DNA of 64,000 nucleotides from JASJAR01 sp039198225 (lineage in GTDB: Bacteria > Pseudomonadota > Alphaproteobacteria > Rhodobacterales > Rhodobacteraceae): contig JBCCTQ010000009.1 of NCBI GenBank assembly GCA_039198225.1, forward strand, positions 1 through 64,000, read 5' to 3'. The position numbers and the translations under genes were made by a program. Positions 16,739-25,400 of the stretch are shown here, one piece after another. Every line of letters starts with the position of its first letter. Positions within the stretch are counted from its first letter, which is position 1. Under the pieces are notes generated by a model, which saw nothing but the letters and a program-made list of their open reading frames with translations, searched no databases and was not told the origin of the DNA.

Positions 16739-17545
16739 ATGGCCCATGACGGCGAACGGATCGCGAAAGTTTTAGCCCGGGCGGGGATCGCCTCGCGCCG
16801 GGATGCGGAGAAACTCATTCTTAAGGGCCGTGTGGCGGTCAATGGCGCGACGATTGCCTCGCCCGCCCTCAACGTCACCCCGTCCGACCGGGTGACATTT
16901 GACGGCAAGCCAACCGCCACCCCAGACAAGGCCCGCCTTTGGCTTTATCATAAGCCCGAGGGCCTTGTGACCACGGCGCGGGATGAGAAAGGCCGGCCGA
17001 CGGTTTTCGACGCCATGCCCGAAACCCTGCCGCGGGTCCTCTCGGTGGGTCGGCTCGACATCGCCTCCGAGGGGCTCTTGCTTTTGACCAATGACGGGGG
17101 GCTCAAACGCCGCCTCGAACTCCCGTCCACCGGCTGGCTTCGGAAATACCGGGTGCGGGTCCATGGGGCGCCGGAGGAGGCTACCTTTGCCCCGCTCCGC
17201 CAAGGGCTCGAGATCGACGGCGAGCGGTTTCGGCCGATGGAGGTGAGCCTCGACCGCCAACAGGGGGCTAACGCTTGGGTGACCATTGGGATCCGCGAAG
17301 GCAAAAACCGCGAGATCCGCCGGGCCATGGAGGCGGTGGGCTGCCCTGTGAACAGGCTGATCCGGATTTCATACGGGCCGTTCCGATTGGGCGACCTCAA
17401 ACCGGGCGAGGTGAGCGAAGTCAAAGCGCGGATCCTCCGCGACCAGTTGGGTCTCCAGGACAAACAGCAAAGCGATTGGGCAAAACCGAAGACGGCAGGC
17501 AAATCACGGCAACGGCAGCGCGCAAAGAAACAGACCCGCTCCTGA
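16739..17545 (+). CDS. rluB: Ribosomal large-subunit pseudouridine synthase (RluB/RsuA family)
   Basis: The 268-aa protein has an N-terminal S4 RNA-binding domain (RIAKVLARAGIASRRDAEKLILKGRVAVNG, residues 7-36) and a RsuA-type catalytic domain with GRLDIASEGLLLLTND, where Asp107 is the expected catalytic residue. The C-terminus is basic (KSRQRQRAKKQTRS). This fits RluB, which modifies a uridine in 23S helix 80-93; RluE or RsuA activity cannot be excluded. Divergent from tadA. Confidence 0.88.
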   Translation: MAHDGERIAKVLARAGIASRRDAEKLILKGRVAVNGATIASPALNVTPSDRVTFDGKPTATPDKARLWLYHKPEGLVTTARDEKGRPTVFDAMPETLPRVLSVGRLDIASEGLLLLTNDGGLKRRLELPSTGWLRKYRVRVHGAPEEATFAPLRQGLEIDGERFRPMEVSLDRQQGANAWVTIGIREGKNREIRRAMEAVGCPVNRLIRISYGPFRLGDLKPGEVSEVKARILRDQLGLQDKQQSDWAKPKTAGKSRQRQRAKKQTRS

Positions 17546-17664
17546 CCCATTGCGGCGGAAAGCTGCGCTCAACCAGAGAGCCGTTAGGCGATAACAATCG
17601 CCCGGGCGGGGGTTAACCAAACGGGATATTGCATAGCAGGGGTTCGGAAGGGCCTCTCGTTGCC

Positions 17665-18216
17665 ATGGCCCATCCCCTCGCCTCCACCCAAGCCGGTCTT
17701 GTCGGCCTCGCCCTCCTCGGCCTTCTCGGCTCTTGCGCCAGCCTCTCCGAGGAGGCCTGCCGTGGGGGCGATTGGTCAGCGATTGGGGCGGCCGACGGTG
17801 CCAAAGGCCGCCAAACGGATTTTCTCTCCAAACATGCGGAGGCTTGTGGCCAATACGGGATCAGCCCGGACCTGGCCGAATGGGAAGTGGGACGGCGCCA
17901 AGGCCTCGCGCAATATTGTACGCCCGCAAATGTCTATGCCGAAGGCACGCGGGGACGGAGCCTTTCACCGGTTTGTCCGGCCACAGAGGTCGAGCGGCTG
18001 GCCGCAGCCCACGAGACGGGCCGGCAGTATTGGCGGCTCGAACGGCGGATCGAGCGGTTGGAAAGCGATCTCCGCGACATCCGTCGACTGACGCTGCACG
18101 ACGAAAGTGACGAGATTGACCGGGGGGCACTCTTGCTCAAGGAATTGCGGATCCGGAACGAGATCCTTTCGCTCCGCGCCCGCCAGCGGGAATTTGACCG
18201 GCCGCCGCCTGTCTAG
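17665..18216 (+). CDS. DUF2799 domain lipoprotein
   Basis: From the ATG at 17665 the 183-aa product has a lipoprotein signal ending in LLGSC (cysteine near 25). A cysteine-containing DUF2799-like domain follows (CRGGDWSAIGAADGAKG, YGISPDLAEWEVGRRQGLAQYCTPANVY), then a charged coiled coil (YWRLERRIERLESDLRDIRRL). Such proteins are periplasmic or outer-membrane lipoproteins of unknown function. A start at 17629 would spoil the signal sequence. It ends 12 bases before the convergent metF gene. Confidence 0.75.
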   Translation: MAHPLASTQAGLVGLALLGLLGSCASLSEEACRGGDWSAIGAADGAKGRQTDFLSKHAEACGQYGISPDLAEWEVGRRQGLAQYCTPANVYAEGTRGRSLSPVCPATEVERLAAAHETGRQYWRLERRIERLESDLRDIRRLTLHDESDEIDRGALLLKELRIRNEILSLRARQREFDRPPPV

Positions 18217-18228
18217 GCCAGTCTGAGC

Positions 18229-19092
18229 TTAAGCCACGTCTTCGAGGGCAGTTTCCGCCTGAAGCCCGAGGGAGCGGATCACGTCGCGGGTCATTTCCGG
18301 CCGATTGAGCGTGTAGAAGTGGAGGTGCTCCGCGCCGCCCGAAATCAGTTGATCGCAGAGATCGACGCAATGGGCGGTGGCGTAAAGCCGCTCGCGGTCG
18401 TCGCGGAGGGCGATTTCAAAGTCACGCTCGAGCCGCGCTGGGATCTTTGTGCCGCAACGCTCCGCGAAACGCTTGGCCCGCGACCAAGACTGGATCGGGA
18501 GGATCCCGGGCTGGATCGGAATATCGATCCCGGCGGCCGCGGCAGCATCGCGAAACCGAAAAAACGTGTCCGCCTCAAAGAAGAATTGGGTGATCGCCGC
18601 GCTCGCACCGGCATCGACCTTCCGCTTCAACCAATCCACATCCGCGCCGTCATAGGCAGCCTCGGGATGGGGGTCGGGATAGGCACCGACGGTTACGTCA
18701 AAACCCCGTTCGGCCAAAGCAGCGACGAGCTCGGCACTGTCTTGGAACCCGTTCTCATCGGCCTCAAAACGCTCCGATCCGGCGGGCGGGTCACCCCGGA
18801 GCGCGACCAATCGGGTAACGCCGACCGCCCGGTAGCGTTGGGCGACATCGAGGGTTTCTTCCCGACTTGCGCCGACGCAGGTCAGATGGGCCGCCACCGG
18901 AAGGCGCCAATTTTTCTGGATCGTCTCGACCGCCTCATGGGTGAGATCCCGGGTCGTCCCGCCGGCCCCATAGGTGACCGACACAAAGTCCGGCCCCGAA
19001 GGCGCCAGGGCGCTCAGCGCATCCCAGAGCTTGAACGACGCGTCGAGGGATTTCGGCGGGAAGAATTCGAAAGAAAGCGTAGGACGGGACAT
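18229..19092 (-). CDS. metF: Methylenetetrahydrofolate reductase MetF
   Basis: The 287-aa protein reduces 5,10-methylene-THF to 5-methyl-THF using NAD(P)H and FAD, supplying the methyl group for methionine. The N-terminal LSFEFFPPKS, the SVTYGAGGTTRDLTHE region (near 44-60), TCVGASREE, and RLVALRGDPP are MetF signatures. The ATG at 19092 gives the standard start. It is divergent from metR with a 105-base control region that contains a MetR-box-like sequence. The cobalamin genes at the left of the window would support a B12-dependent methionine synthase, if present. Confidence 0.94.
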   Translation of the reverse strand: MSRPTLSFEFFPPKSLDASFKLWDALSALAPSGPDFVSVTYGAGGTTRDLTHEAVETIQKNWRLPVAAHLTCVGASREETLDVAQRYRAVGVTRLVALRGDPPAGSERFEADENGFQDSAELVAALAERGFDVTVGAYPDPHPEAAYDGADVDWLKRKVDAGASAAITQFFFEADTFFRFRDAAAAAGIDIPIQPGILPIQSWSRAKRFAERCGTKIPARLERDFEIALRDDRERLYATAHCVDLCDQLISGGAEHLHFYTLNRPEMTRDVIRSLGLQAETALEDVA

Positions 19093-19151
19093 GAATTTCA
19101 ACCGGATGCGTGGATATAACAGGCCCGGTGCTTGTCCCACGGGCCCGGACG

Positions 19152-19186
19152 TGAGACAATTTCATAATCCTCAAGACTATTATGAA
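19152..19186. promoter_or_regulatory. MetR-box-like site and inverted repeat between metF and metR
   Basis: TGAG-N5-TTCA at 19152-19164 matches the known MetR box TGAA-N5-TTCA in seven of eight defined positions. It overlaps a perfect 8-bp inverted repeat, TTCATAAT (19161-19168) and ATTATGAA (19179-19186), spaced by ten bases. The element lies 12 bases before metR and 66 bases before metF, so it could serve autoregulation of metR and activation of metF. Confidence 0.6.
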
Positions 19187-19197
19187 GGCCGCTCGGA

Positions 19198-20118
19198 ATG
19201 CACATCGAGTTCCGACATCTCCGCACGATCAAAGCCATCCATGACGCCGGCGGTCTCGCCCGTGCGGCCGAGACGCTCAACATCACCCAATCGGCCCTGA
19301 GCCATCAGATCAAGGGCCTCGAAGATCAAGCGGGGGTTGAGCTTTTTGTACGTCGGACCAAACCTTTGCGCCTTTCGTCGGCGGGTGTACGGCTTCTCAG
19401 GGCGGCCGAACGGATCCTCCCCGAACTCGCCGCGCTCGATGCGGAATTCGAAGGGCTCCGGGCCGGGAAGTCTGGCCGGCTCCACATCGCGATCGAATGC
19501 CATGCCTGCTATGAATGGCTCTTTCCGGTCCTCGACGAGTTTCGGAAGGCTTGGGGGGATGTGGATGTCGATATCCGGCCGGGCCTGGCTTTCGACGCGC
19601 TCCCGGCCCTTCAAAAGGAAGACGTGGACCTGGTGATCTCATCCGACCCGGAGGACCTCGCGGGCGTCGATTTTACCGCACTTTTTGACTACGAGCCGGT
19701 TTTCGTGGCCTCCGCCGACCATCCTTTGGCGGGAAAACCTTATGTGGAGGCTGAGGATTTTACTGGCGAAACCCTGATCACCTATCCGGTCGACCGCGCA
19801 AGGCTCGACGTTTTCACCGAGCTTTTGATGCCAGCCCGGGTCGAGCCTCGGAAGATCCGGCAAGTCGAATTGACTGCGGTGATCCTTCTTTTGGTGGCGT
19901 CCAATCGCGGTGTGGCGGTTCTTCCCGACTGGGTGGTTCGGGAAGTGCGAACCTCGTCTGACTATGTCACCCGACCACTGACGGCCGAAGGAGTGACGAA
20001 ACGCCTTTATGCCGCGACCCGCTCGGCCGAAACGACCCTCCCCTTCATGGCCCATCTTTTGCGGCTTGCGCGGACAATCCCAGTAAAGCTCCAGCGCAGC
20101 ACGTCAAAGACAGCCTGA
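19198..20118 (+). CDS. metR: LysR-family transcriptional regulator MetR
   Basis: The 306-aa protein has the LysR winged helix (HLRTIKAIHDAGGLARAAETLNITQSALSHQIKGLED, residues 7-44) and an effector domain containing ECHACYEWLFPVLDEF near residue 100. That segment is characteristic of MetR, which senses homocysteine. MetR activates methionine genes, and the divergent neighbour metF is a usual target. Length is normal. The 122 bases to suhB hold no clear gene. Confidence 0.9.
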   Translation: MHIEFRHLRTIKAIHDAGGLARAAETLNITQSALSHQIKGLEDQAGVELFVRRTKPLRLSSAGVRLLRAAERILPELAALDAEFEGLRAGKSGRLHIAIECHACYEWLFPVLDEFRKAWGDVDVDIRPGLAFDALPALQKEDVDLVISSDPEDLAGVDFTALFDYEPVFVASADHPLAGKPYVEAEDFTGETLITYPVDRARLDVFTELLMPARVEPRKIRQVELTAVILLLVASNRGVAVLPDWVVREVRTSSDYVTRPLTAEGVTKRLYAATRSAETTLPFMAHLLRLARTIPVKLQRSTSKTA

Positions 20119-20240
20119 GCGCTCCGGGCACGTGCGGAAGTTGCGTATTTTTGAAGAGATGAAGCGGGACGGCGCACGTGACGCTCCCCGCTTGGCAAGC
20201 CCCCACCCCCCGGCTATAGGGCCCGCGAACAGGGGGCGCC

Positions 20241-21029
20241 ATGCAAGGCTCGGCAAATCTCAACGTGATGGTGAAAGCCGCGCGCAAAGCGGCGCGGGGG
20301 CTGGTGAAGGATTTCGGCGAGGTCGAAAACCTGCAAGTCACCTCAAAGTCTGCCGGGGACTTTGTTTCCCGCGCCGATATCCGCGCCGAGGAGGTCATTC
20401 GCGACATGCTGATGGAGGCGCGTCCGAATTACGGCTGGATGGCCGAAGAGGGTGCGGCCGAGGCGGGAAAGGACCCGACGCGGACATGGCTCGTTGATCC
20501 ATTGGACGGAACGACCAACTTTCTCCACGGCATGCCCCATTGGTCGGTCTCGATAGCGCTTTCTCATAAGAACGAGATCGTGGCGGCCGTCATATTCGAT
20601 CCGGCCAAGGACGAGATCTTCGTCGCCGAGAAAGGCCAGGGGGCATGGCTGAACAACGGGCGCCTGCGTGTGAGTGACCGGTCTCGGATGGAGGAGGCAG
20701 TTTTTGCAACGGGTTTGCCGTTCGCGGCCAACCCAGATGTGCCCCTCACGCTCGGCGATCTCGCGCGGCTCCTGCCACGGACAGCGGGCGTGCGCCGCTG
20801 GGGTTCAGCCGCGCTTGATCTCGCCTACGTGGCCGCCGGTCGGTTTGACGGTTTTTGGGAGCGGAGCTTAAACCCCTGGGACAAAGCGGCCGGTGTTTTG
20901 ATCGTCCGGGAGGCAGGCGGGCTCGTGGAGGCCGTGCAAGAAGGCGGCGATCCGGTCGCGAAAGGCGGGGTTTTGGCGGCGAATGCACAAATCTTTAACT
21001 CTTTCGCAGGGGTTATCCGCTCAAATTGA
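20241..21029 (+). CDS. suhB: Inositol monophosphatase family protein (SuhB-like)
   Basis: The 262-aa protein carries the IMPase metal sites: WMAEEG (near residue 71), WLVDPLDGTTNFLHG (near 89-103) and NPWDKAAGVLIVREAGG (near 212). It would hydrolyse inositol-1-phosphate or related sugar phosphates with magnesium. SuhB in enterobacteria also takes part in rRNA antitermination, which cannot be judged here. It starts with ATG after GGGGGCGCC and stands alone. Confidence 0.88.
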   Translation: MQGSANLNVMVKAARKAARGLVKDFGEVENLQVTSKSAGDFVSRADIRAEEVIRDMLMEARPNYGWMAEEGAAEAGKDPTRTWLVDPLDGTTNFLHGMPHWSVSIALSHKNEIVAAVIFDPAKDEIFVAEKGQGAWLNNGRLRVSDRSRMEEAVFATGLPFAANPDVPLTLGDLARLLPRTAGVRRWGSAALDLAYVAAGRFDGFWERSLNPWDKAAGVLIVREAGGLVEAVQEGGDPVAKGGVLAANAQIFNSFAGVIRSN

Positions 21030-21082
21030 GTCAAATTGTAGACCGCCACAGTTTGGCCCGAATCGGAGCGCAGCCTTCCCCC

Positions 21083-21292
21083 ATGTCTGTCAAAAACCTG
21101 CCCCCTGCCCCGACATCGCCTGTCCCAGGCCTCATTCGCACCTTGGTAACGCCACGACGGATCGGCGCCGGTGTGGCCGCTTTGGGTCTAACCCTGGTCC
21201 TTTCCGGCGGAACGACCGCGGAAGTAATTGATATTAAATCCGCTTTCGGATCACCCATCGAAACCAGCACCCTCGCGCCGATCGCCCAATAA
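21083..21292 (+). CDS. Doubtful small ORF with one hydrophobic segment
   Basis: A 69-aa ORF has one hydrophobic stretch (IGAGVAALGLTLVLSGGTTAEV) resembling an N-terminal signal or anchor. Codon third positions are only moderately GC-rich, and its last 42 bases are antisense to the 155-aa GTA-linked gene. The family is not recognised and it may not be real. The surrounding 21030-21250 gap shows no other gene or clear terminator. Confidence 0.25.
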   Translation: MSVKNLPPAPTSPVPGLIRTLVTPRRIGAGVAALGLTLVLSGGTTAEVIDIKSAFGSPIETSTLAPIAQ

Positions 21293-21718
21293 CGCCTGAT
21301 TTGCCCCATTGGATGATCCCGGCAGAGGCGCGGGATTGTTGCTCTGGGCAGAGTGAAACATGACGCGGCCGCCAGAATTCTCTTCTGCAACACCAGGAGA
21401 GCGGCCGTGGACTGCGGAGGAAAGTTCGCCAGAATTTAACAGATCGCGCGCGATCGCGGCGGAGACCATCGCAAGACACTGGCAATATTCCCCGTCCCCG
21501 GGCCCGTAGGCTTCAATTCCACGCCTCCGAAGGGCGGCCGCCAAAAGGCTGCCGTCCCCCCAAATCGGATGGGCCGCACCACGGTCGCGAAACCAAGTTG
21601 CCGCCCCATGGGCCTCGGCCAGGAGCCGTGCCAAAATCCAATCGCGCCGTGGGGAGGGCGCTGCGCGCAAAACCCGAGCCGCAGCAATAAGATCAGCGTG
21701 ACCCGGTCGCCGCATCAA
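21251..21718 (-). CDS. Conserved GTA-linked protein of unknown function
   Basis: The 155-aa product starts with a helical region (HADLIAAARVLRAAPSPRRDWILARLLAEAHGAATWFRDRG) and contains HPIWGDGSLLAAALRRR and DGEYCQCLAMVSAAIARDLL. This pattern is familiar from small proteins encoded just after GTA clusters in Rhodobacteraceae. The last 45 or so residues are glycine, serine and asparagine rich and look unrelated, perhaps a read-on tail. It overlaps the DUF2793 gene by four bases and so is the last gene of the GTA transcript. No function is known to me. Confidence 0.65.
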   Translation of the reverse strand: MMRRPGHADLIAAARVLRAAPSPRRDWILARLLAEAHGAATWFRDRGAAHPIWGDGSLLAAALRRRGIEAYGPGDGEYCQCLAMVSAAIARDLLNSGELSSAVHGRSPGVAEENSGGRVMFHSAQSNNPAPLPGSSNGANQALLGDRREGAGFDG

Positions 21719-22419
21719 GCGTCAGGCAGGGTGAATTCAGCGATGTGGGCGACGAGCCGCAAGACACCACCGTCAAAATCGCCGCCACCGGCAGTCAGTG
21801 TCAGGCCCGTCGCGCTGTCATAGGCCAAGGGCGCCGATGTCAGGCCTCGAAGATAAGAGCCTTGGGCAACGCCAATTCCCGACCCGTAGCGGTCCACAGA
21901 GCCCCCATCGACGCCCAAGGAGAAATCCGTCGCCCCGCCGATCGCGTCTGTGACCCGTCCAGTCACGGCGAAGACTAGGGAATTGGCGGGAATAAATGCA
22001 GCGGTCACCGACTGGGGCCCCGACCCGACCTCGTGGTCGATCTCGATGCTTCTTAGGACCATCCCGGCACCGGATGGCGATGCGCCGCTCCCGGACCAGC
22101 CCGACCCGTCCCAGACCGCCTCCCGCGCTTCGTCGACGATATAGGCCGTCCAGCCAACGGCCGGGTCGGCAAAGCTCCAACCGCCGCCGATGGCAATCGC
22201 CAACCGCCCGGTTTCTCCGCTCCAGTCATTCACCGCGCCATCGGGTACGGAGTAAACCGCCCCTTCCGCAGGCTGGGAGGGCGGCACGGCCTCGGTGGTC
22301 GACGCCAAAACGAGCTGGGCCAACGCGTCGATCCGCGTCAACGCTTCGTTGACAGTCACATGCTTCTGCGCCTGCGACGGCGCCACGAGCGGCAGTTGAA
22401 ACCTTGGTGTATCAGCCAT
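21715..22419 (-). CDS. DUF2793 domain protein of the GTA cluster
   Basis: The 234-aa protein has the DUF2793 N-terminus (TPRFQLPLVAPSQAQKHVTVNEALTRIDALAQL), seen in phage and GTA tail-fibre or spike-associated proteins. This is followed by a beta-rich, glycine-rich C-terminal domain (from about residue 130) that resembles jelly-roll adhesins. It begins eight bases before the gp15 stop and overlaps the next gene by four bases. A role in surface binding by the particle is plausible but inferred. Confidence 0.75.
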   Translation of the reverse strand: MADTPRFQLPLVAPSQAQKHVTVNEALTRIDALAQLVLASTTEAVPPSQPAEGAVYSVPDGAVNDWSGETGRLAIAIGGGWSFADPAVGWTAYIVDEAREAVWDGSGWSGSGASPSGAGMVLRSIEIDHEVGSGPQSVTAAFIPANSLVFAVTGRVTDAIGGATDFSLGVDGGSVDRYGSGIGVAQGSYLRGLTSAPLAYDSATGLTLTAGGGDFDGGVLRLVAHIAEFTLPDA

Positions 22420-25400
22420 TTACAGTGATCCTTGTGAAGGGTCCGGGCCCGAAGCGATCGGAGATCTGGGCCACTTCGATGTCGAATTGGTTGGGGCTGC
22501 CGTCCTCGACATAATCGGCGGCCGTATACTCGAACGCGGCTGTGCTCACCGTGGTGTCTCGCACCACGTCACCGCCCACGACGAGGCGCAGAACGTAGCT
22601 CTCGAACGTCTCTCCGAGCGGCACGTCGAGCCCCGACCACGTGTCGCCGTCGATCCGCGTCCGCCGGATCCAGGTCACCCCATACCCGCCAGCCCAATCG
22701 GATTGGGCGCTGAGATGCACCGGGGCATAGGGCCTCAAGCCCACCCCTGAAAAGGCGCGCTCCTCTTCGACATAGGAAGGATCGGAGACGTCCCGGCTCG
22801 CTGGACCGATCCGCCAATATTGGGTCAAATCGCGAAATCCTGTGGGCAAATCCACCTGGCGCAGGGCCGTATTCAGCAGCACAAACTGTGCCCCGGTATC
22901 CCAACCGCTGGCGGCCAGATGGTCAGTGCCCAACTGGCCCCGAAGCCGAAAAGACAGATCCCAAAGATCCGGCGCCACAAGCGCCGCTTCGCCGAACTGG
23001 AACACTTCCCAATCGTCGCTCCCTGGGAGCGCGATCGCAGCCAGATTAGCCCCTGCTAAGAGCCCGTCTTGGCTGACCGACGCCAGGGACGCGCCGGGTA
23101 GCTTCACCCGTAGTGGAGAGCCGCGGTCAAAAATGCCAGCCGCTGCGGGCGGCAATTGGCTTTCGGTGATCCCAACCTTGGCCGCGCTCGAGACCAGAGT
23201 ATCAAGCGCATAGCCCTGTCCCGTGGCCGACCGATAGACCGCCACATTGCCTGGCCAGGGCGATCCGGCGACCGCAATATGCGGCGCATGGGGCGCCTCA
23301 TCTCCCGTCAGCAGCGGCAGATCTAGAAAAATTGGCTCAACCGGAAGGGCGGGCACGAAAAGGCGCGGCGCCACAAGCGTCTCGGGCACATCCGCCGGCA
23401 CATAGGTCTCAGGCTCGACCCGGACCGCTTCGACTTTTCGGTATTCGCCCTCATCGACCCGGTCGATCCGCCAAAGCCCGTCCTGACCTGCCTGGTCCAG
23501 CGTGATGATATCGCCAGCCCCGTAGGCGTATCGCGAGGGCGGCAAAGCAAGCGACACCCGGTCGCGGGCGATCCGGGCCTCGGCCAACCAGCGGTCCACA
23601 ATGCGCCGACCCTCCGATTGGGTTAGGACCAGTGGCATCTCGTTTTGCGAAACATTGGAACTGAAATCGTCGGGAAACCGCGCCTCGACGGCCCGGGTTT
23701 CGTAGTCGCCATCGGCCTCGACGAACGTGAGCCGGAGCCGACCGCTGATTTCTGCATCAGGGGCGCGCACCGCTGCCAAGGTCGGCCGCGTCCCCTCTCC
23801 AGCTACCATTTCTGGTTCGCTCATCGTCCCTGTTTCGCGCCCGGTCCGGGTCTCGAAAATGAGCCGACCATCACGTTCAACAGCATCGAACCCATAGGCC
23901 AACATTAATGGTTGAAGGGTTGATCGCGCATCTTGATCGGCCGGAGCGGTATATCCTTTGAGCGCGCCATAAAGCCGCGTCGTGTCCACATCTGTCACAC
24001 CCGCATCGGCGCAAATCTCTTCGACGACGGGGCCCAATGCCCGGGCACCGATGCGCCCGTTCAACCAATGGCCGCGGGAATAATTCTCCCCGTCAGACCA
24101 AAGTTCGATATTGCCGGGAAAGAACGGATAGGGTCGCGTGTCCCACGCCCAGATAAACATCCGGTGCGGATCCACCATATGTCCCTCGTAAAGCGTCGCT
24201 CCGGGATTATTTTCCGGATCATTCCAAAAATCGAATGACGCGCGCAGAAATTGCATCTGAACCACATCGTCCCGCGCACCGGTCGAATGATGTGGCAGAC
24301 CCGATTCCGACGATTTCGGATCTATAAATCTATTCGGTTGGTTTGAGCCTTTGTCCACGGCCGAACAGCCAATTTCGGTGAACCAAATAGGCTTTGAACC
24401 CGGAACCCACTCGGTGGGTGCGGTGTCCCGTACTCCACCAGGGCGATTGTGATGCGGGTTGGACCACCAGCCCCTTATGTCTTTGTATCGAAACACCCAA
24501 TCCTCGCCATGGCCGAGGTCTTCAATGGGCGTGCGCAGCTGTTTGTCTTCATCTTCGGGGGCCTGATAGTACCAATCGTAGCCTTCACCCCCCGCCATAT
24601 TACCTTTAAGATAATCGGGATTGTAAACCGCGCCCCAATCCGTATCGCTATGATCGATCCCGTCGCGCCAATCAGAGACCGGCATATAATTATCGATGCC
24701 GATAAAATCGATGTTCGGATCCGCCCAAAGCGGGTCGAGATTGAAATAGATATCTCCCGACCCATCATCCGAGCGATAGCCAAAATACTCGCTCCAATCA
24801 GCCGCGTAACTTATTTTCGTACTTGGCCCAAGAATTGACCTGACATCGGTCGCCAATTCGCGGAATTTCTGGACCGCCGGAAAGATTGCCTCTGTCGAAC
24901 GAATGCGCGTCAGCCCAGGCATTTCAGACCCAATGCAAAAGGCATCCACACCGCCAGCCGCTGCGCAAAGATGGGCGTAATGGAGAATAAAGCGCCGATA
25001 GGAGTATTCTGCGGGCCCCGTATAATCTATGCCATCGGCCGTAGCGGAAAAATCGCTCACCGTTGCCGTGCCAAAAAACGCGTCAACTTCATCGGCAGCG
25101 GCCAGCGTCTTATCGGGCGAGCCCGCAACTCCGGCCGCAAGCGACGACGTGATCCGGCCTCTCCAAGGCAGCTTCGGCTGGCCAGGCGTGCCCGTGTAGG
25201 GGTTTAGGAGGCTATTGGCCTCAAGCTGGTCCATCAAAATGAACGGGTAAAACATTACCGACTGCCCGGCGGCTTCGAGCGCCCAGATCGCCTCCATCAC
25301 TGCCCGGTCTGACGGCGTCCCACCGTAGATGGCCCGGCCTTCCTCATACGGCACGAGGTCGGCCGCGTTCCGCGACACACCCGAAACCGACCAGGGCATC

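Noticed and set aside
17587..17602. 6-bp hairpin after the pseudouridine synthase gene
   Set aside because: GGCGAT and ATCGCC pair around four bases, but no T run follows and the stem is short; no function can be supported.
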